A DNA stretch of 34,187 bases from Phycisphaerae bacterium. Lineage in GTDB: Bacteria > Planctomycetota > Phycisphaerae > Sedimentisphaerales > Anaerohalosphaeraceae. Both the position numbers and the translations under genes were made by a program. The DNA is taken from the NCBI GenBank assembly GCA_016782835.1, contig JADHXS010000009.1:1-34187 (forward strand), in the 5' to 3' direction. Shown here in pieces: positions 30,206 through 34,187 of the stretch. The notes under the pieces were generated by a model that did not search any database, was not told where the DNA came from, and worked only from the letters and a program-made list of their open reading frames with translations. Position 1 is the first letter of the stretch; every line of letters starts with the position of its first letter.

Positions 30206-30664
30206 TTATTCCATACGAATCTTGACGACGATTTTTTTGACGCGTTCGCTTTTTTCCACGATGCGACACGGCATGTGCGGCTCGTTCGGCCAGAAAATCG
30301 CGAACATGCCGGCCTTTAGAATCAATCGACTCATTGAAGGGGCCGCGTCATAAAAAGCCAGGTCTTTTTCGCCGTTATAAGGGACTTGTTCGACCAATCC
30401 CTCCAGCGGTGCCACAGCGATGCACTCGCAGCCGGAGACGATATACTGAAGGTCCATATATTTGCGATGAATCTCCAGCCGCCCCTCGTCAACCGGCTTG
30501 GTGTCATATTCATCAACGACATAAAAAATATCCTCACCCTGTACCTCATATTTTCCCGGCGCCGCGTCACGAACACTTTCTTCATTCAGCAGCGCCAGCC
30601 CGATTGAGATTCGTTTTCCCAAACCCCCATACAATAATGCATTATCAAGATGATCAAATATCAT
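30206..30664 (-). CDS. YhcH/YjgK/YiaL-family (DUF386) cupin-like protein
   Basis: The 152-residue product matches the family length and blocks: EDIFYVVDEYDTKP, EIHRKYMDLQYIVSG, and MFAIFWPNEPHMP near the end, with the metal-binding His residues. Members are small beta-barrel proteins in sialic acid or other sugar pathways (E. coli YhcH, TabA), often thought to act on sugar anomers or intermediates. No sugar genes adjoin it. The ATG overlaps the stop of the small lipoprotein gene (ATGA, 30661-30664), so the two are coupled. Confidence 0.92.
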   Translation of the reverse strand: MIFDHLDNALLYGGLGKRISIGLALLNEESVRDAAPGKYEVQGEDIFYVVDEYDTKPVDEGRLEIHRKYMDLQYIVSGCECIAVAPLEGLVEQVPYNGEKDLAFYDAAPSMSRLILKAGMFAIFWPNEPHMPCRIVEKSERVKKIVVKIRME

Positions 30665-30960
30665 TGTGCCTCCTGTTTTAATGCTACCTCGATTTTTTTT
30701 GTTTTCGGTGTGTCAAAAAAAGTTCCGGCATATCCTTCTTTGGCAACAGAAATCCATCTTGCTTGCTGACCGATGAATAAAGGAACATGAGCAATTCCTT
30801 TTTTGTTGGTCAAGTGCGGTTCGCTTGTTATTGATAAAGAAATCGCATACACCTCTGCGTTTTGAATTGGTCTGCCTTCTTCATCTTTTACCATAACTTG
30901 GAGCGGGGAAGAACATCCTGCAAATAACAAACAGAGCATTAATGAAAATATAATTTTCAT
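30661..30960 (-). CDS. Small lipoprotein with an Ig-like/carboxypeptidase-regulatory-like domain
   Basis: The 99-residue product has a lipobox LLFAGC (Cys at 16), followed by one beta-sandwich of the type LQVMVKDEEGRPIQNAEVYAI...TNKKGIAHVPLFIGQQARWISVAKEGYAG. This is the layout of carboxypeptidase-regulatory/Cna-B-like domains: a variable loop (DEEGRPIQNAEV) and a 'KGIA' glycine turn. GAGG precedes the ATG. Translationally coupled to the YhcH-family gene. The function is unknown; an extracytoplasmic scaffold or sugar-binding role is a guess. Confidence 0.78.
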   Translation of the reverse strand: MKIIFSLMLCLLFAGCSSPLQVMVKDEEGRPIQNAEVYAISLSITSEPHLTNKKGIAHVPLFIGQQARWISVAKEGYAGTFFDTPKTKKIEVALKQEAQ

Positions 30961-31000
30961 AACTGTGCCTCATTCCATTCGTACAGAAGGTGCAGGATAT

Positions 31001-31171
31001 TATAGCCCGGGGCATCGCCCCGGGTATTCGGTTTCCGATTTATGCCTCGCCCTGTAGGGGCAGTATATCAACGCTCATTTTATATTACCCTTTCAGGGCG
31101 TTTATTCTTCTTCGTATCCGTAACCCCAGCCCGCTGGGCTGGGCTATAATATACTGGCCTTTCGGGCCGGT
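31001..31171. repeat. REP-like element, family 2: inverted pair plus a partial copy
   Basis: One unit on the plus strand (31001 to about 31069) begins TATAGCCC, has CCCGGGGCatcGCCCCGGG, then GGGT..CGG..CGA and GCCC..GGGC..TATA. A second unit of the same order is on the minus strand (31146 to about 31083: TATAGCCCAGCC...GCCCTGAAAGGGTAATATA). A third, partial unit (GGCCCGAAAGGCCAGTATA, minus) lies at 31171-31150. The two full units face tail to tail, as in BIME-type REP pairs. Confidence 0.7.
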
Positions 31172-31293
31172 TTGTCATTGCTACACTTGCATCAAACGCA
31201 ATCGGGCGACTTACCTATCCGGCTTTGCTCAGGGCAGGCTCTGCCGCGCTTTTATTCAAAAAACCCGCGTGGTCACGGCCCACCCTACACGGA
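31172..31293. other. Intergenic stretch before glyS stop, with hairpin-rich text
   Basis: It contains GGCAGgctCTGCC (31233-31245) and the terminator-like segment at 31258-31292. The ORF on the plus strand here (30990-31343) is a shadow of the repeats. Confidence 0.45.
31258..31292 (-). terminator. Probable terminator of glyS
   Basis: Directly after the glyS stop the minus strand reads CCGTG...GTGGgccgtgaCCAC...CGCGG, an imperfect hairpin, then six T residues. The stem is interrupted, so strength is uncertain. The GTAGGGTGGGCCGTG text is of a type often dispersed in genomes. Confidence 0.45.
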
Positions 31294-32775
31294 TTAAAGG
31301 TCTAATTTTTCGCGCAGGTAGTTTTTTATCTGGTCGATGTTGACGCGGCTTTGTTCCATGCTGTCGCGCTGGCGCACGGTCACGGTATTATCTTCCTTCG
31401 TCTGGCCGTCAATCGTCAGACAGTAGGGCGTGCCCGCTTCATCCTGACGACGGTAGCGTCGTCCCACCGCGCCCTTTTGGTCATAGAAGCAGGCAAAGCT
31501 GCCCTTCAAATCATCATACAGCTTCGTCGCGATTTCCGGCATCCCGTCTTTTTTCACCAGCGGAAATACCGCCGCCTTGATCGGCGCCAGATGCGGATGG
31601 AAGCGAAGCAGGCTGCGTGTCTCGCCCTTGACCTCTTCCTCGTCATACGCATCGACTAAAAACGCCAGCGTACTGCGGTCCACACCCGCCGACGGCTCAA
31701 TCACATACGGAATATACCGCTCCTTCGCCTCTTCATCGAAAAAGCTCAGCGGCCCCTTGTGATAATCCGGGTCTTCATCCTTGAGCGAAATTTTTAGCAG
31801 ATCGCCCTTATTCTCGTACCAGTCGTTCATCGTCTTCATGCCGCGCTGGTGCTGCCGCAGGTCATAATCGGTTCGGTTAGCGATGCCCTCCAGTTCCTGC
31901 CAGTCACCCTGACCGAACGGAAACTTGTATTCCACATCCACGCACGCCTTGGCATAATGCGCCAATTCGTCCGGGTCATGGTCGCGAAAGCGCAGGTTTT
32001 CTTTCTTGATGCCGAGATTCAGATACCAGTTAAACCGTTGGTCTTTCCAGTGATTATACCAGTCCTCATCCGTTCCCGGCTTGCAGAAAAATTCCAACTC
32101 CGCCTGCTCAAACTCACGCGTGCGGAAGATAAACGCCTTGGTCGTTACCTCGTTACGGAAAGATTTGCCGATCTGCCCGATGCCGAACGGGACTTTGACG
32201 CGGGTCGAATCCAGCACGTTGCGGAAGTTGGCGAAAATCCCCTGTGCCGTTTCCGGCCGCAGATACAATGTCATCTGGTCGTCCGCGTTAGCCCCCATCT
32301 GGGTCTCGAACATCAGCTTAAACGCCATCGGTTCCCCAAACTGGCCGACGGTCTGACAGGCCGGGCACACCTTATTGGAAAGATGGTGTTCCTTGCCTGC
32401 CTCGGTCTCGATGTTGACGTGTTCGGTATGTTCTTCGGCAGGGCCGCCGTCGGATTTATCCTGCAGGTGGTCCACGCGTGTCCGGGTGTTGCACTTTTTG
32501 CACACCGTCACCAAATCCGCGAACTTATCCGCATGCCCCGACGATTTCCAGACCATCGGGTGCATCAAAATCGAGCAGTCTAAGCCCACCACGTCGTCCC
32601 GCATCTGCACGACCGTCTTCCACCACGCATTCCGCACGTTGCGTTTGAGTTCCGCCCCCAGCGGGCCGTAATCGTAGCAGGACGCCAGCCCACCGTAAAT
32701 CTCGCTGGACTGGAAAATAAATCCCCGCCGTTTGCACAGCGACACAATATCGTCAAGTTTCGCCAATTTCGCCAT
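31294..32775 (-). CDS. glyS: Glycyl-tRNA synthetase, dimeric alpha2 (class IIa) type
   Basis: The 493-residue product is the single-chain GlyRS type. It has FIFQSSEIYGGLASCYDYGPLGAELKRNV near the N-terminus, LRPETAQGIFANFRNVL (motif 1/2 region), FGIGQIGKSFRNEVTTKAFIFRTREFEQAELEFF, and VDRSTLAFLVDAY close to motif 3. Residues ~60-130 include a zinc-type cluster (CKKCNTRTR...CPACQTVG). I start at ATG 32775, with AGGGAA 8 nt upstream; the track start at 32844 reads back into the IS630 end. The IS element sits directly upstream and may affect transcription. Confidence 0.95.
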   Translation of the reverse strand: MAKLAKLDDIVSLCKRRGFIFQSSEIYGGLASCYDYGPLGAELKRNVRNAWWKTVVQMRDDVVGLDCSILMHPMVWKSSGHADKFADLVTVCKKCNTRTRVDHLQDKSDGGPAEEHTEHVNIETEAGKEHHLSNKVCPACQTVGQFGEPMAFKLMFETQMGANADDQMTLYLRPETAQGIFANFRNVLDSTRVKVPFGIGQIGKSFRNEVTTKAFIFRTREFEQAELEFFCKPGTDEDWYNHWKDQRFNWYLNLGIKKENLRFRDHDPDELAHYAKACVDVEYKFPFGQGDWQELEGIANRTDYDLRQHQRGMKTMNDWYENKGDLLKISLKDEDPDYHKGPLSFFDEEAKERYIPYVIEPSAGVDRSTLAFLVDAYDEEEVKGETRSLLRFHPHLAPIKAAVFPLVKKDGMPEIATKLYDDLKGSFACFYDQKGAVGRRYRRQDEAGTPYCLTIDGQTKEDNTVTVRQRDSMEQSRVNIDQIKNYLREKLDL

Positions 32776-32822
32776 CAATCGGTTCCCTATTTTATTGACT
32801 TTTGAATAATTAATCGAACGTT

Positions 32823-33840
32823 TCATATTTTTAATTTTGCACAATGAAAATAAGAACGAAACAAATTTTGTTGCCGCGATTGGACATAAAGGCTGTCTTC
32901 AACGGCCTCGGCCAAGTGTGCCACATTGTCAGGAATAACGTTGGCCAACTGGCTATATTTGCTATGGTTCCAAATCTGCTCAACAGGATTCAAATCAGGC
33001 GAATAGCCCGGAAGAAAATGCAGTTCCAGTCTGCCTTCCAGAGATTGTATATAGGCAACCACAAGCCGCGCCTTATGGGCGGGCAAACCGTCAATCACGA
33101 GAAATACCGGACGGCGACGGTTCCGCATAAATGCTTTCAGGAATTCGACAAATCGTGTTGCATTCAGGCGGCCGGTATAGACCGAATACCAGAACGCCCC
33201 ACGGGCTGTCACTGCGGAAACAGCGCTGACGGATTGACGCTGTCCGCTGGTCCTGACAACCGGCGTCTGTCCCTTAACGCCCCAGGTTCTCTGCAACGGC
33301 GCATCCGAGCGAATTCTGGCTTCGTCCAGAAAGAAAATATCTGCACCACGACGTTTGGCACGCTTCTTCAACTTTGGGTAGTCCTCGTTTTTCCACTTTT
33401 CAACAGCTTGCGGACCTCGTTCATACGCTCTGCGCAGCGGCTTTTGAGGCGTAATCCCAAGTTTTGCCAGCAAACGCCCGACCGTAATGAAGGCTCAATT
33501 TCTTTTTGAACTTCCGTTCGATCAGGCTAACGACGATACGGCGAGTCCACAAGCCAAAGTCAAATCCATATTGCCGCGGGTTTTTACCGCATATCCATTG
33601 ACGCACCTGCTGTTTTTGTTTGTCTGTCAGCTTCGGCGTTGGACCCGGATGCCTGTGAGACTTCAGAACCGCCTCGCCTCCGGCTTTTGCTTCACGAAGT
33701 CAGCGGTAAATGGTGGTACGGCAAAGGCCGTAACTTTTTATGACCGCACTGGGAATTTCGCCCTCTTGTACGCGTCGAACAGCCATAATCCGAATTGTTT
33801 CCGACGTTTTGTGATCGAGTGTTCGTCCATCTATCTTCAT
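32823..33840 (-). pseudogene. IS630-family DDE transposase, broken by a nonsense codon and a frameshift
   Basis: From ATG 33840 the minus strand encodes an N-terminal HTH segment (LDHKTSETIRIMAVRRVQ, TIYR), then a TGA where a Trp codon is expected (IYR-stop-LREAKAG). The same frame continues (GPTPKLTDKQKQQVRQWI, FGLWTRRIVV) to about 33490, where a one-base frameshift leads to VGRLLAKLGITPQKPL. The downstream frame is intact, with the DDE triad (FFLDEARIRSD, FLVIDGLPAH, LNPVEQIWNH). The track lists two pieces (33421-33606 and 32823-33473). A programmed frameshift would explain one lesion, not both. Confidence 0.88.
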
Positions 33841-33886
33841 GGATGCTATTATAACACGGCAAAATGTAAATGTGTAGTATAATCTA
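32823..33886 (-). mobile_element. IS630-family insertion sequence, probably inactive
   Basis: Ends are set by the transposase and by imperfect inverted repeats: TTTACATTTTGC on the left end (about 33859-33873, minus) and TTTTAATTTTGC on the right (about 32827-32840, plus reading). IS630 elements insert at TA, and TA dinucleotides are present at both edges, but the exact termini are not proven. It separates the glyS upstream region from a truncated sigma-like gene start. Its transposase is broken (see the pseudogene). Confidence 0.65.
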
Positions 33887-33940
33887 TGTACCGGTTAGTA
33901 AACGTAGAAATTCAACTTTTTCTCGACTACTGTTGTCCAT
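33884..33940 (-). pseudogene. 18-codon stump resembling the start of an ECF sigma-factor gene, cut by IS630
   Basis: ATG 33940 on the minus strand opens MDNSSREKVEFLRLLTGT and then a TAG formed at the IS junction (33886-33884). AAGGA lies upstream. The E-x-x-EFLRLLT pattern is how many planctomycete/Verrucomicrobia ECF sigma factors of the Rhodopirellula/Verrucomicrobium group begin (recollection). The rest of the gene is not found beyond the IS in front of glyS, so it may be deleted. The identity is a guess from a short sequence. Confidence 0.35.
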
Positions 33941-34187
33941 AATGGTTTATTCCTTATCCCTATCATGAATATTTGACATCTTTCTCAAAAAAGTGTATGT
34001 ATAAAATTGTCATTTTCTTAAAATAACAACCAAATCTTATGCCCTAAATAAACCCCTACCCATTGTCAAGACAGAAAACGGGTTCTTTTAAGGTGGACTC
34101 ATCGCCGGTTAATGCCGCCGTTGGAATGGAGGGAACCCGGAGGGCGACCGGAGTGCCAACGGCGACGCCGTACACCTCCGCCGGGCC
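33941..34187. other. Unassigned right edge with a GC-rich hairpin
   Basis: The first ~130 bases are A+T-rich and hold no gene. At 34116-34164 CGCCGTTGG and CCAACGGCG flank a 31-nt loop (9-bp stem). On the minus strand the frame is open from the window edge to TAG near 34054, with GC-rich codons (PAEVYGVAVGTPVALRVP), but no family is recognised. TGTCAAGACAGAAAACGGGT (34065-34084) has the look of an IS end, unproven. Confidence 0.35.

Noticed and set aside
30990-31343. 117-residue plus-strand ORF
   Set aside because: It is composed of the family-2 REP-like repeats and the glyS terminator and is antisense to the glyS end.
31848-32583. Long plus-strand ORF of 244 residues antisense to glyS
   Set aside because: Shadow of the glycyl-tRNA synthetase gene; the minus-strand product has full family motifs.
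1-34187. tRNA or rRNA genes and CRISPR arrays
   Set aside because: No T-loop GGTTCGAATCC-type sequence in a cloverleaf context, no rRNA text, and no regularly spaced short repeats were found by eye.

Overview
The window looks like a chromosomal piece of a planctomycete, most likely class Phycisphaerae (Sedimentisphaerales-like). This is inferred from several features seen together: a prepilin-like protein with an H-X9-DG motif, a secreted protein with planctomycete-style dockerin repeats, an ECF sigma/anti-sigma pair next to a secreted protein of unknown function, a ParA ATPase fused to a glycogen-binding-type domain, and many palindromic REP-like repeats. Base composition is moderate. No rRNA, tRNA or CRISPR array was found.

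Layout. 1-966 holds the 3' stump of a DDE transposase, a hairpin with a 25-bp direct repeat, one REP-like element and a gene-free stretch. 967-3757 carries the ParA fusion, purE (converging on a terminator) and an orphan MEMO-family gene. 3812-4042 is a relic of a GH32/levanase-type N-terminal domain. 4076-6225 is a minus-strand unit of secreted protein, ECF sigma factor and anti-sigma factor, with a possible self-recognised promoter. 6268-7179 has no ordinary gene, but it holds a small promoter/micro-ORF/terminator unit and other tiny ORFs. 7180-8661 has a hotdog thioesterase and prmC. 8713-9790 has two unassigned exported or membrane proteins. 9890-13499 is a compact minus-strand operon, psd-pssA-hemW-tatD (phosphatidylethanolamine synthesis, heme trafficking, nuclease), whose first gene seems to be read from a leaderless transcript.

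13713-18294 is the accessory region of greatest interest. It holds a small coiled-coil protein, a secreted dockerin/beta-sandwich protein, a secreted protein that joins a C39-type cysteine peptidase domain to a double-glycine leader motif and a cysteine-rich tail, and a prepilin-like protein preceded by a near-consensus promoter only 8 nt from its ATG. 18319-20357 is a translationally coupled zinc metallopeptidase / ATP-grasp ligase pair. 20416-20980 has a promoter, an Ile-rich short ORF, competing RNA structures, a strong terminator, a REP-like element and a GNAT relic, all upstream of ileS.

20980-32775 is mostly housekeeping: ileS, a parvulin lipoprotein, an MscS channel, asnS with a coiled-coil insertion, a large membrane protein, a small lipoprotein coupled to a YhcH-family gene, an inverted REP-like array, and glyS. 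32823-33886 is an IS630-family element whose transposase has a nonsense codon and a frameshift. It abuts an 18-codon stump that looks like the start of another ECF sigma gene. The last 250 bases are unassigned.

The strongest candidate for an undescribed system is the 14403-18294 cluster. One secreted polypeptide there carries both a C39-like peptidase and a near-perfect C39 cleavage site followed by nine cysteines, which suggests self-processing release of a cysteine-rich peptide.
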